Positions 12,528 through 24,450 of a stretch of DNA of 64,000 nt are shown one piece after another. The position numbers and the translations under genes are program-made. Below the pieces are notes generated by a model. The model ran no database searches. It saw only the letters and a list, made by a program, of their open reading frames with translations, and had not been told where the DNA came from. Numbering within the stretch: the stretch's first letter is position 1; the number at the start of each line of letters is the position of its first letter. This DNA is from Isoetes taiwanensis (Eukaryota > Streptophyta > Lycopodiopsida > Isoetales > Isoetaceae), in assembly GCA_021234155.1 (NCBI GenBank), contig JAJEKV010000159.1, positions 592,466-656,465 of the forward strand, written 5' to 3'.

Positions 12528-13200
12528 TTAACAAATTTCCGATAATATCCTCGCGAGTCCCAAGAAACTCCTGACCTCCTCAAACATTAGTGGAATGGGC
12601 CAATCCTTTACCGCTTCTATCTTAGTCGGTCTCAGAAAGCAATTCTTCCTCGCCGAGATAATATGCCCCAAATAGTCTACCCTGAGTGGCGAACTTGCAT
12701 TTAGAGAACTTGGCAAAGAGTCGATGGCGCTTTAGCTTTTGCAAAGCTAATCAAGATGTTGTTCATGTTGCCGCAAGGTTTTACTATAGATGAGAATGTC
12801 ATCAAAGAAAAATGACAACAAAGTCATCCAAGTATTGGCGAAGATGTCATTCATCAACCGCGATAAACGCTGCAGGGCGTTGGTCAATCCAAAAGGCATG
12901 ACAAAGAAATCGTAATGCCCATATCCGGTACCTAAAAGCGCACTTATGGATGTCCTCTTCCTTAATCCTTATCCGATGGTACCCTGAGCGCAAATCAATC
13001 TTTGAGAAATATTTTGCCCTTGTAACCGGGTCCATAAGATCATCTCGCCTAGGCAAAGCATAGCGATTCTTGATGGTATGCTTATTGAGTTGCCTATAAT
13101 CAATACACATCCTTAAGGAGCCATCTTTCTTCTTGACAAAAAAGAATAGGAGCACCAAATGGTGAAACACTCAATGAATAAACCCCACATTCAAGAATCC
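12528..13200 (-). pseudogene. Reverse transcriptase of element 1, fragmented
   Basis: The polymerase core is visible in pieces on the minus strand. At 12847-13170 are [20 protein letters not shown], then [12 protein letters not shown] and [15 protein letters not shown]. The active-site FFDDILIYS box lies near 12784-12818, in another frame. At 12528-12716 are VDYLGHIISA, KIEAVKDWP and VRSFLGLA, the thumb and connection region. Motif order is normal for Ty3/gypsy. Between the finger and palm blocks the frame is lost near 12870-12900. Several frame changes of 1-2 nt make it non-coding as written. Confidence 0.82.
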
Positions 13201-13585
13201 TTGTAGTCAAGCTTTAAGCTCGCTAACTCCTGAGGACTCATTCTACACGGGCTTTGCCGGTAGGCTTAGTACCCGCTCAAGAGTTATCTCACATTCCACC
13301 CTCTAAAAGGAGGAAGCTTGTGGATCTCATCCGGAAAAAGATCGCTAAATTCTCCTCAAGAAGGGTAGCAATGTCCCATGGTAAAGCCGCCGACACTTGT
13401 CAGCCGCTTTGGAGTCCGACTCAATGGAAGCAAGTTTAATGAGGCAAAGAAGTTCATTCCCCAAGATAGCTTTTCCTAGCCGCTTTATCGACATTGACCG
13501 CATGACTCGAGTGTAATGAATCACCTTTTATCGCCACATCGCGCTCCATTAGCGGCGCTGAAGGTGACCTCCCGCTTCTCGCAGC

Positions 13586-13870
13586 CTATGGGGCCCCGGG
13601 CGACGCTAAAAACTCCATTCCCACAATAAGATCATATTTGCCAATGTCCATTAACTCCCAAGACCCAAGGCAACCGGTGCACCCTAAGCAAATCGTGATT
13701 TTAAGGTTAATACTTGCCCCCATGAGTGTGTCCGATCTACCGCTAGCTAATGTGACCGGGCTTAGGTCGGATTTCAACGCTTTCCAAAGCAGTAGACTGG
13801 CCATTCTAGGAGAAGCAAAATTATGTGTACTACCCGTGTCCATCAAAATTATGAAGGGCTTACCGCTCAC
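13586..13870 (-). pseudogene. Aspartic protease of element 1
   Basis: Retroviral-type aspartic protease cuts the gag-pol precursor. The frame shows GKPFIILMDTGSTHNFASP, which contains the catalytic DTGS box, and later GKYDLIVGMEFLA, the usual second half. It lies between the gag zinc-knuckle remnant and reverse transcriptase, as expected. The frame ends early at 13586, and the short linker to RT (13200-13586) is not readable as one frame. Confidence 0.78.
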
Positions 13871-14828
13871 TTGGCCTATTGTAGAAATAAGTATATCGAC
13901 TTTCTTCGCTGGTTCCTGCTTCTATAGCTGCAAGAATATGAGACGACCATGAATGTACCGAGCCTTGCCTTCCGGCAGCAAGATTGGACTCCAAATCTTC
14001 CCAATCCAGTCGGCCATGGCCGCTGAGCAATTCTGACGGACGACGGCAATTCTCGCATGAAGTGTCCAGCCTCATGCACTGTAGCATGCCTTATCCCTAC
14101 GGAGCTGTTCTCTCGCCTCTTTAGGAATGGACCAGAAGAGGCCCCGAATTTTTTTTACCAGCATTGTTCTCATTATCCGGCGTGCTAAAAGCAACTTTCT
14201 TTCTCCCCAAGGCCCATAAGAATTGTGGGCCGAGAGGGCCCCTGACTTGGCGAACGGGTTTGTAAGGTGTGGACGGCCGCGGGATCATGAGTAAGGAGCA
14301 GGTCGATAATCGGGCTCCCTGGCGTGGTCCTCCTCAAGGCTTAATGCCTTAGCTTCCGCCAAGCATCGACTTTGGGTCGATAGCCTTGACCATTCGCTTA
14401 ATAGATGGGGCCAACCCTTCAATGTAGCCCTCTAACGCTTTTTTCTCATTCATTCCTCGCACATACAACCTCAAACGCATGAATTGCCGCTGTAGGCCCG
14501 CACGACATGCCCTTCTCGCTCCAACCTCGTAGAAGGTCTCGAATCTGCTGGCATTTGTGCGCATCGAGGCACGAATAATGCATTTAAAAGCCTTAGCAAA
14601 CTTCCCCGACTTGCATCCGCTTCCTATCCGTGTGTTTAGCTCTAACGTAACCCTTCCACCAAATACGGGCAGCCCCGTAAGGTTCGTGGTGGCTTCCTTT
14701 CCCTCTATCTTTTCTCCGCCATTCCATAGGACTTCCTCAATTCCTTCATTTCGCCCAACCAAGATTCCGTGATTCAAGCCTCCTCCTCGATTTCCCATCA
14801 AACCGAGCCAACTTCCTGCTTCTTCCAT
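13860..14828 (-). pseudogene. Gag region of element 1 with zinc-knuckle remnant
   Basis: Gag forms the particle and binds the RNA. The 14349-14828 frame ends with LYVRGMNEKKALEGYIEGLA, resembling the retrotransposon gag core that ends in a helix before the zinc knuckle. Near 14040-14087 the minus strand gives HEAGHFMREL in one frame and CENCRR in another, which together look like a CCHC zinc knuckle broken by a small indel. Gag assignment rests mainly on position between leader and protease. The exact N-terminus is unclear. Confidence 0.6.
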
Positions 14829-17800
14829 ATACTAGTGATAGTCAGACAACGGTTTTTCTGGATTCCTTATCCTTACGCCTTTGAATGGTCACCGCCTCGA
14901 TAGCGAGGAACCCAAGAACCCGGGTGGTTGAATGTGAGGAAGCGGGCGCTTATCCTTAGAGGAACTTCGATGACGCTTTAGCATGAGTCCTCCCTCTGCA
15001 GACAGCACGTGGCTAGCTCGGGAGGAGATGGTCAAGCAGTGTGTGGACTCAATGGTCGCGAGGTAATTCCTCGGTCCGGCCCTCCCCGAGTATGTGGCAA
15101 GGGATTGGTATGCAACACATAAGCCCAGTAACTCGAAAGCTGCCTTTTCATTAACATCAATTCCTCGCTCAGGGTGATTTTACCGGGCGCTTGAGGGTGT
15201 TTGCCAAGCTGCCACGCACACCGCCTATAGGAGTCATTCATGAATATATAAGCAGATTTACATTAATGTGCAATCCCTTTTAAGTTAATTGAACAAAAGT
15301 ATATACAAACGTAAGACAATATTTGTATTTCATTCAAGTTGATTATAACAACGGGTTGATTGATACATGGATTGAGACAAAAGTAGGTATGATACAATGG
15401 GAACTTTTAAAGTTCTACCGCACACAAACAGAACCACAACAACGAAAACACAACGGAAGAGACCAAGCTTAGGGGCTTACGGGGGGTACAGATCGCCAGA
15501 AGCGGTACTCTCCCCGCATGTTCTGGACGAAGTTTATAGCGCGCCCAGGCTTGGACAATGATTGCTTGGTACTCCCATGTTGGGCTGATAATCGAAGGTT
15601 AAAGAGCCTTCGTGATCGCATAAAAGAGTTGCCAAAGATGGTCGCTATGCCCCTCAAAGGCTTCGTGGCTCGGTCATATTCCAATAGTCCTGTGTACGAC
15701 ATTATCAGGTCATCTTCGCATCCTCGAAAGCTCGATCCCCGAGGATGTTAACTATCTCTAGCCCTTTGTCGTGGTCATAGAGTTCCCCGGTGGCGGTGGT
15801 TCGGCTCATAGCCTTCCTCCCACTCGATATTCACCATATCTCTCGCCATAGTCCCGGGGTCCGGCGGCCCCGATCGCCCTCCTAACCATGCTCTGATTCT
15901 TTCCTCATACTCCCAAATGGTTTCCTCTCGCAACATAGTTGGAGTGAATAGAGAACATTTTGTAATTCCACTATACCCTAAACTTTAATGCTTTGGAAGA
16001 GGATGTCATAAAAAAACAATTTAGTTATACTCATCAAGAAAACTTTGTATTTAATAAGTAGATAAGGTACACATTTTTTCAATATGGTTTAAACAATTGC
16101 CAATCCAAAATCTCATAAATACATGTGTATATATATAGCACCCTTAGTTCGTGAACTAGGCCCCCGCCTTTATCCTTAGCCCTAGGAGGTGGGGAGGCGG
16201 CCGGTGTCGCAGCCAGAAGCTACCCTGTGGTCCACCGTGGGTCAGCCGCAATGATGCAACCTCCGTGGATAGGCAACGCCAATGGGGCCGCCGTGAGGAG
16301 CTTCATGCCCATCCAAGGCGCAATATCCTCGCCCAAGGTCGAAGGGCAAAGATCCCGTCAGACGAGTACATACGTGAAACGCACGATAGGGAAGCTTCTT
16401 GGGTCGGGCGAAAGTGTAGAAAGTGCACCTGAGGGCCCACCATGAAGCTTCAGCCTCCGCCCTAAGTCCCGCTATGAAGAGAACCCCCCGCCTGCATTTG
16501 AAGGTCGACAAAAGAAACGGGTGAGGTGGTTACCAAAGACCTTCCCTTGCGGAGTTTCGAGCGCCACTTCCTTATCCAAGTCCATGGGGACTTCTTCCTC
16601 CTTGAGCTCCTCTCAAGTCCTCCTCCTTCTTATGCGCAGGTTATGATATAAATCTTCACCCCTCATCATCCGAAGCCCAGGGAACCTCAACCATATTGAT
16701 GTTTGGGACGGAGGTCCCATAGCCGCGAAGGCATCCGTGCAAAAGCGGCCGGTTCCTCGTGATCACAAAGTCGCTAAGACGCATAGAGTCTCCGCCCGCT
16801 CTAGGGTCTCCCCGACGGAACCGCAAAGAAATGGGTGCACCTCCCGAGGAAGCTCTCCAGAAGTGAAGTCGATGAAATCATCCATACAATACCGCAAGCT
16901 CATAAAGTACATGGTCTTTGCGCTATGCCTAAACCGCCACCACGCGATACGCCCGAATATCATCCAAGAGAAGGTATTCCCGCCCCGGGTGATAAATAAC
17001 CGGAAGGTCGCTCTAACCCCGACAAGCCTATAGATTGGTCACCGCCGGTGGTAGCTCCTCTCGCTAGTTTTTTCCAACGCAAAGTCGCCATTCCTATATG
17101 CTCGCCATCCCTCCTTTCTGGAGGATTCTCGCAGCCTTGCCCTTCTCGCCAAAAAGGTTTCATCCTCAACGATTGGTCCATGAGGATGGCTAGAGCCAAA
17201 AGTAGCTTCCCGATATCGCCGCCCTCGATGCCGGACCACCTGTAGGTGTTTACCCCATCTGAAGTTTCCTTCAAGACGCCATAGGCATGTGTGTGTCCCC
17301 GCCTAGCATCCGGCCAACTATCTCCCCGCCCAAATACAAGTGGGGAGGATCCCCTAGAGGAATACACAATGAGAGGAAGCATTTCCTCCATGTAAAGTCA
17401 AGGAATCCGCATAGTCCCGGATGTCACGCATGTTGGCAAGGAGGTCTATGCGCTGGCATAGCAAAGGCTGCAGCAGGTCGAAGGGAACCTCGTGATCCCA
17501 TTTCTCCCATCAAGGTACCAGCAAAGAAGGTTTGGCGGGCGGTACCATGGCGCTTAGAAGGGAGAGGAGAGAGGAAAAGAAGCGCTTAAAATAACCCTAC
17601 AAATCCCTTTTAAACCCTCTTAATAAAGTCGACGCCAAAGATTTTATTTTAAATTTAACATGGAAAAAAACATTAAACTTTTAATTCAAAATAAAAGCTT
17701 TTTATTAATTATCACAAAAAAATATGTACAATTGGCGATCCCCGCAGTAGGCTATAGGTTGCTCCCCCTCGTATCCTACGGGCGAGGGCAAATCCTTAGG

Positions 17801-19739
17801 CATTATGGTGACCCCTTTTGCGTGGATAGCGCAAAGGTTGGCATGAAAAAAGTGCTACCAAGTAGGTTTCAAGCTGTTTTGAGTTTTTCAAAATTGCAAA
17901 AGGTCCGGAAACGGAGATCGGGTCTTAAATTGTTGTGGCGGTCTCTCCGCACTCCTCCGAAAAGGCAGGCTTTCCTCGACGTAAGGTCCGCGGGATTCTG
18001 AATTTGGCGGGATCTCCCGCAATGCCACCTGCATCGGGCCGGAACCGGCGAGGCTTCCCGCCGTGGCCGAGGCCTCCGACGATGTTGGCACTCGCCTTAG
18101 CCCCCAGCAACCGCCGGAAGCCATTCACTTCTCTCCGCCACGCCGGTTTGAAATGGGTCTTCTTCCCAAAAGCCCCCGGACAGCCTTTAACTTATCCTTG
18201 TATTGACCGCCGCCTTATGGGCAACTCCCTTCCTTTCCTGAGCTTAACGGCCTGGATGCGCAGTTTTGTTCGAGCCACTCCCGGGATGCACCCCTCCCCC
18301 CGCTGGTCCCCTGGATGATCTTGGCCCCGTCCCATCCTCTTGTCTAACTTCTCAAGGCTTTTCCCGAAGCCTCCTTAGGTCTTCTTGATCTGAGTAAAAG
18401 TTGGGTCAAGGCGCACTACATTAAGTTCAAATGCGGTACCTTTGTGGTCAAGAGACCCATATCTATCTCAATAGTGGTCGATAGTTCATGCTAATGTCGG
18501 GGATCTCTCCCCTGCATAAAGCCGCTGGAACCCTCATGCCGCTGGTATGGGGAACTCAATGGCTCTCAGCATCGATGACTAAGCAAGCCATCTCCGAGGT
18601 ACCTGCAGACTCTACCCCGCCGCCGCCGGTCGCCAATTTCCCGGGTCGTCGCCTTCCCCCGCAAAACCCCTAATAATCCCTCGGCCTCCCCCCGACATCT
18701 TCCTCCTCCGTATGGCCTTCCCTTCGCTCGGGAGGATAAAATTTGATGAGCATCATCACCATGTCAAAGTTGCTCAACAAGGGTATATGGGAGATGCATG
18801 TAGGTTCAAATTTCGATGAGGAATGGCTCGAGAAGTGATAGACAGATATGGAATCCTATCGCTGTTCTCAAACCTATTGACCAGCCATCCAACAAGATGT
18901 CGATGAGGGTCGGGTCAAGAGCTATGTGCTTAGCAATCATGGCGAGGGGATCTCCACGATGCTCATGGTGGTTGGATCCGAGCGCCTTGGTGATGGCCAT
19001 AGGAATAGTGAGGGGCGGGCAAAGAAAGAGGATGGCAAAGGGGCGCCAGATGCACAAGGCACAAGGGCGCAGGATCAAGGTCCCATTCGATGGCTTATGG
19101 CGAGGGGCGGCTCAAAGGTTGGAGGCGGCGAAGCAAAAGCAAATGATGTAAAATGGTTTGCTAAACGCCAATTAACTTTTAAAATTTCAAATTTTTTTTT
19201 TATTAACTTCAAAATTTTATTATTAAAAAAAAAAAAAAAAATATATTGCTGGAAATACGCTTTGGCCACATACGGCCGGGTTGCCGGCGGCATTATACGG
19301 GTTTCGCCTCGACCGGGTGTCGCCGAAATGCAAGCGGCGCTCGAGTTGACTCCGGGCGGGTCCGTGAAGACTCGAAGTCCGACTAGCCGGGCGGCGACAA
19401 AGATTTCGGGCGCTTAACTTGATCGCAGCGACAAAAGCAAGCGCTACCTCGCTTTTGGGCCTGCCTCTTGACTATTTTTCGCTCGAGTTGATCGCTTTAG
19501 GGTAATTCGAGTGCGCCCCCAATCCAATGGAGCCATCATCTTTGTCATTTGAGTTACCCATCGGCACCTCGCTAGGCCTCCAATCTTGGCCCCACTTCAA
19601 AGCTACAATTTCTTAACTTAACCCAACACCAAACCAAACAACAAAGAGAACTAACGACACATTGATTCTAGCCTCCTCCTAACTACCGTATACGAAGTTA
19701 GTGTTTGCCGCTGCTATGATTTCAACAACCGAAATCACG
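14829..19739 (-). other. Long GC-rich leader between PBS and gag, unrecognised
   Basis: These 4.9 kb lie inside the element between the gag-like frame and the PBS. Two blocks are clearly GC-rich (about 16140-17590 and 17900-19430), separated by AT-rich DNA near 17590-17740 and ending near a poly(A) run at 19222-19241. Minus-strand frames with protein-like composition occur at 15469-15702 and 15780-15945 (the latter includes PPDPGTMARDMVNIEWEEGY) and at 16763-17391. I cannot assign any to a family. The possibilities are an extra ORF upstream of gag, a captured host segment, or a nested insertion. I saw no internal LTR or TIR bounding it. Confidence 0.5.
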
Positions 19740-19750
19740 GCTCGATACCA
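19740..19750 (-). other. Primer binding site (initiator Met tRNA type), element 1
   Basis: The minus strand reads TGGTATCGAGC, three bases after the inner end of the 5' LTR (TCCA at 19754-19757, then CGG). The usual plant PBS complementary to initiator methionine tRNA is one base longer inside this word, so the site appears to lack one A. Position and sequence together fix the 5' LTR end. Confidence 0.7.
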
Positions 19751-19753
19751 CCG

Positions 19754-21335
19754 TGGACGCCCCATAATATATACGCCCTTTGACGATACATACGGGACTT
19801 TCTCCCATGGCGATCATCTCACCATGAGCGTGGCCCTCCGCCTATTTCTCGGCCATCTATGAAATGAGGCCCAAGAAGGACACGGCGGGTCATTCGCCCA
19901 CGCCAATGGGACTCCTACGTCATGCAGCATGAATACAAGGGTTAGCACACAAAGACTTAATATACATAAATAACCACCACGGGGGTGGCGATCCATCCAA
20001 TATACCAACGCATAGAATATGCATCTAATCCTAAGAAAACACCCAAAACCCCGTGTTCTACCCCGCCTGCATCTCCATGAGGATCGACCGACGGGCCGGG
20101 CCTCAAGAGATCAGCAGAATCGAGTCTTGGCATGGCGCTATGGGGCGAGAACATTGGCTAGGGTTGTCCACTCCATCCGCCCCCCCCGTGCACACTTTGC
20201 GATGGGTCAATTCATGCTATGGCTTTGCTATAGCCTTCCTGAGACGCAGCAAAACTCGTGGCATCACCCTCCGAGCCTACCCGTGTTCATGACGCCTGGT
20301 CCGATGAGGCGTGGCCTCTCTGGAAGCCGCCCCTTCCGTAATCACAAGGGTTCCATGGGTGAGCTAGAGAATACGTGCCGCATCACACACCCCCGTGATC
20401 CGCATCTCACTTACTCACCCTAAATCTACTCAAAGTGCAGGTGCTCCATACCTGATCACACCCCTACACCCAGTGGAGTGTCGACTCCATACCCTGCCCT
20501 CTCCACGCGGGACCGGCCATCGCCTAGCCCACTCGTAGGAGTCTCAGAGCCTTGTATGCTCGCAAGACCCCACCCCTCATGTCACCACCGTGTTCCTTGT
20601 CCGGTGCTAAGCCGCACTTCATAGCATCTAGGACCCTAAGTGGGTTCTTGTGCAATGTGTCGCCTATAATGGGACTTTGCATGCCATATCTAGGAGCATA
20701 CTACTATACACGGTTCAGAGGCCTCTACCGCAATCCCCCGCTTCGTGAGTCAAATTAAACAAAGAGCTAACAATCCATCCTTTCGAGTAAGAACCAAATT
20801 GAATATAAAGAGAACTTGTTTGTACAATCAAGGGTTAGTTTCTATGATTGAATTACAAAGAGAATGGGGTGAGAGACTGACACAAACAATGCTAACTAGA
20901 ATTCACATAGCCACCTACCACTTCGGCCGACCTCGCTCCCATGGGGGCTTCCATCTCCCCGCGCTGAAGATTCAGCCGTATCGTGGCTTCACAGGACGAC
21001 CGGCATGGTGGTTCTCTGGCAGTGGTTGATGGCGCCACCGGCCTCGCCTTTGGCTCCATCCTCAGAGTCAATCCTGTGGATAGGGCCGTTGGCATCCAAA
21101 CTTGGCAACCCCATGCTGCCCAATCGACAAGTGTGTGGCGCCTTCCCAATTGGTAATTATCCCAATTTCCTAGGTTATAGGTTATCATTATTAATGTGTT
21201 AAATTAGCATAGCTAACCCAACTTTGTAAGGTAACCCCCATACCCCATGGTAGCTGCACTTTTTAGAGGACGTGTTTGTATTTGTACGGTTCCAAGAGGT
21301 AGATCGTATAAATATTTGAATGTCCAAAGAACGCC
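19754..21335 (-). repeat. 5' LTR of chromovirus element 1
   Basis: This is homologous throughout to 8216-9817. The outer end is eroded: from about 21296 the sequence only loosely matches the other LTR and ends near ACGCC at 21331-21335. As the 5' LTR it should contain the promoter, but I did not single out a TATA box with confidence. Confidence 0.72.
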
Positions 21336-21700
21336 GGGCACTTTTTCTAGTAATAATTATAAGCACAATCCGGGCCTAGTTCCTCGGAATAATATGCAAC
21401 TTGCATCCAAAGGCTTTTGCCCTTTGCACCACATCCTGAAAGCTAATCTTGCTTCGTTCTTGGAATAATATGCAACTTAGCATCCAAAGGCTTTTGCTCT
21501 GTGCCCATCCATTATCCAGATCGTTGCATCGCTCATCAGCCCGCTCTCTTTGGATTTGTTGTAATAGTTTTCAAGGATACGTAAGAACAATATCTCCTTT
21601 TTCCCCGGTTTTCTTGGATTTGTTGTAATAGTTTTCAAGGGTAGAGAACAACAATATCTCCTTTTTCTTAATGTCTTTGGTGCTTCGAACCATTGCTTTT
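21336..21700. repeat. Two short tandem duplications beside the 5' LTR
   Basis: Two unrelated units are each present twice. One of about 77 bp starts with GGAATAATATGCAACTT (first copy about 21384, second about 21461). One of about 64 bp starts with TTGGATTTGTTGTAATAG (about 21550 and 21614) and ends with ACAATATCTCCTTTTT. Copies are highly similar, so the duplications look recent. Confidence 0.8.
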
Positions 21701-22536
21701 CTTAACTAATTTAAAATATGGTTCTCACCATTTTTTGTAAACAAACTTACCCGATGATACCCATTGTAGGCTCTTATTGTCCCTTTGCTAGCATGGTACT
21801 TCAATGCTTCAATTCTTCTTGCTAATATCATGTCCATGGCTTCGCTCCTGGCCTTAGGCTTACTACTAAAATAAATATTAGCTAGGAAAAATATAACCAT
21901 AGTCTACCATTCCCGATAGAATGCATAACCCAAATATAATCTAAGGATCCCAAATAATTACAACATTGTCAAACTAGGCATCTTTTCGCGATCGCTTTCA
22001 GATAATCACCGCTCAAACTAGAAAACAATTCAAAAAAAGAAATATTCACTGGGCCTCTTCTAACAATAAATTTCTTGTAAGTATAAATAACGAAAGCGAC
22101 GATGAATGCAAAATTTAAATTCCGTGCCTATATAAGAGAATATTTAGTCGAGGGCACCTAATTTAAACCTTTTACATAATGGGTGGGCCGTTTAACATTA
22201 TCCCTATTACATAAAGTTTAGTTAGGGTTCTTTTTCCGCCAATCCGCCAATGAGCCGCCACCACGCATCATGTTTTCTTCCGAAATGTCCTCTTTGTTTG
22301 CATTCTAAGTTTTTACTCGACATACTAGAATTTCTCTACCAGTATTCAAGTTTACTTTTGCATTCTCTGGCTTCTTACTTGCATTCTAAGATTTCTACCG
22401 TGATTTTGACTCAGATTCGCGCTTTTCTTTTAGTTGTACGTTAACATTGAACATTTATCGCCTGTGGAATTGAACCCCTGGGCCCAAAGCTCCAAAGAAT
22501 GATTCCTTAAAAAGCTTCAGAGCACCTACACAGATT

Positions 22537-22715
22537 CCTTAAAAAGAAAGCTTCGTATGAAAGAAGTCTTCAAAAGCTTCAAAAATAAAAGCTTCAAAGC
22601 TTCAACAAAGCTTTGAAAAGAAAAAGAAAAGAAAAGCTTCCGTAAAGAAAGAAAGAAAAGAAAAGTTCAAAAAAAGAAAGCAACAAAAAGAAAGCAAAAA
22701 GCTTCAGAAGAGTTA
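22537..22715 (+). repeat. Purine-rich tract with repeated AAGCTTC
   Basis: About 180 bp are dominated by A and G, with many copies of AAAGCTTC and AAAGAAAG. A weaker echo with GCTTCAAGATAGAGC repeats lies at 23680-23760. This is low-complexity, strand-asymmetric DNA with no coding signal. Confidence 0.75.
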
Positions 22716-22739
22716 CCTTTGTGCCCCGCCTGTAAAGAA

Positions 22740-24450
22740 CGTGATAAAATGGCTTTTGTCTATAAAATCGCCCTTGTCACCGGCGACAAAATCGGCTTTG
22801 TTATGCGCATCGCCGGAGCAGATGCATCGCCATGGCCGGAAGTAATACGTAATAAATCCTAACCACGCTTTTAACAAACCGAACAGCGGGGTGCCATCAC
22901 CGAAAGCCATTGCAGAGCAGAGAAGGGCGCCATCAGCAGAGTATGAGTAGGCGCACGCCGTAATCAGGTGCCATCGCCATAGCAGAGTCGCCGAGTAAAC
23001 CCTAACACAACCACGCTTTAAGAATGTTCTTTACAGATATCGGCCGGTCGCCTTACTTCCGCTGGCTTAACGCCTTCCACGCCGTAATGTTTTGTAAAAG
23101 GACATTCTATATACAAAAGTAAAAAATGTATAGGCGCAATAAGCCCTATCTCGCTTATCACGCCGCGCCAATTTGGCACTTTTATTTTGCATGTGAATGT
23201 TAACTGCAGAACAAACATCTAAATATTTTATCATGGGTATTCTTTTATGCTTATCTCACATTCTCCGCGATTCGATTCTACCCCACATTCTATGATTTTA
23301 ATTCGACATTCTCCGGGATTTTACCCAAAGATTCTCGATCGGTTGACCGCGACTCTCTGCCTTTCCACGCTATTGAATGGCTGCTCCTCGTGATAATGCA
23401 TTAAAATGAGGTTGAAATTACCAAAAATTATGCTTTATTTTAAATCATAATCGTCTCGACATTACTTTTTGAAAGGCCACCAGCTGAAGCCCCCAGCGAC
23501 TAACCTTTCCTTCTTTAATGTTCCTTTCGCTGGCTATACTCGGTTTTCAGCGACGTTTTTCCCTTTTGCAACTCCCGCTATGGCGACAGCAGAAAGCATT
23601 CAAGTCAGAAAGTGGGGCCCCTTTTGTTGGACTATGAAACTATAAGCATGAGGTCAGAAGGCACACATACGATTGGGCTTCAAGATTCAAGACAGCTTCA
23701 AGATAGAGCTTACTTAAGAAAGAGCTTCAAGATAGAGCACATATCGAAGACAGAGCTTTCAAGATTCTTGCCGAGAGGGGCTTCTTCGCCTCACCTGGCC
23801 TTCAAGCTTTTCAAGCGTATCCGCTTTGTATCCTATAACAAGGTTTTTGCCGTGACCTGGCAGGACAATGCATAGCCCTATAGATAGGTGCTACTGCTTC
23901 AAAGAAAAGATCACATTTACATAGCAAGGAAGCTATCTCCCACCGGGCCATAGCTCTTCCAACATAATGTAATTTCAACCTTCCAAGATGAAGGTATTGC
24001 ACGCCGGCTTCAAATTCGCAATAATTTTTTCTTACAAGCATCAGCCAGACTGGCATACACTCGCACAGGCCGGAGCCAGCGCGCCACTAAAATTATAGCC
24101 CTGAAGCCTTCCAGCGCAGCATTACCTATTACGTAAAACAGATAGGTGCAATCACCCCATCCAATATCACTGGTACCGTGGGCACTTTTATTTTTGAATG
24201 TTAAACGATAGAGCAAACTTCGGTTATCATGCACCAGAATGCGGTTTACCTCATTCTCGGGGTTTACCTCGATCAAATGATTCTACGGCGTTCTCCGATT
24301 TTACCCGGCGTCAGGTCTGAATCGCACCTCTCTGTTTCCACGTTATAGATTGGCAATCTGCGCCATTCTGGGATGCCCAAGCGCCGCCGCCACGCCCCTG
24401 TTTATCCCGTGAATGGCAAGTAGATTGCCATTCCTGTATACGTAAAAGCA
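22740..24450 (+). repeat. Diverged direct duplication upstream of the BPS1-like gene
   Basis: A segment at about 23100-23400 resembles 24140-24370. Shared words in order include TAGG[CT]GCAAT, GGCACTTTTATTTT, TGAATGTTAA, a repeated ATTCT.CG motif, TTCTCCG.GATTTTACCC, and CTCTCTG.CTTTCCACG. Spacing is about 1 kb. A shorter duplication inside the first part pairs 22850-22880 with 22995-23030 (CTAAC....CCACGCTTT). No reading frame is shared between copies. It may be a duplicated promoter or an old repeat. Confidence 0.6.

Larger units (their letters stand above)
8216..21335 (-). mobile_element. Ty3/gypsy chromovirus, element 1, LTR to LTR
   Basis: This is a long LTR retrotransposon on the minus strand. 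Two related direct repeats of about 1.6 kb (8216-9817 and 19754-21335) flank an internal region. Read on the minus strand, that region has a primer-binding-site-like sequence beside the high-coordinate LTR, then gag, aspartic protease, reverse transcriptase, RNase H, integrase and a chromodomain, then a purine-rich tract beside the low-coordinate LTR. This order and the chromodomain place it among plant chromoviruses. It is non-autonomous as written, because every domain except RNase H is interrupted by frame changes or stops. I could not find a clean target-site duplication. Total length is about 13.1 kb, longer than usual because of a leader of about 4.9 kb between PBS and gag. Confidence 0.85.

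Noticed and set aside
13638-13952. Plus-strand 104-codon frame
   Set aside because: It is the antisense of the element 1 protease with its DTGS box.
17935-18318. Plus-strand 127-codon frame in the leader of element 1
   Set aside because: It is proline/arginine-rich in GC-rich DNA, opposite to the element's strand, with competing frames on both strands.
19740-19753. tRNA-like sequence on the minus strand
   Set aside because: It is only an 11-nt match to a tRNA 3' end beside an LTR, so a primer binding site explains it; no cloverleaf is present.
23579-23644. ATG with MATAESIQVRKWGPFCWTMK as a gene start
   Set aside because: The frame stops after 21 codons, no splice donor or continuation was found, and no family is recognised.
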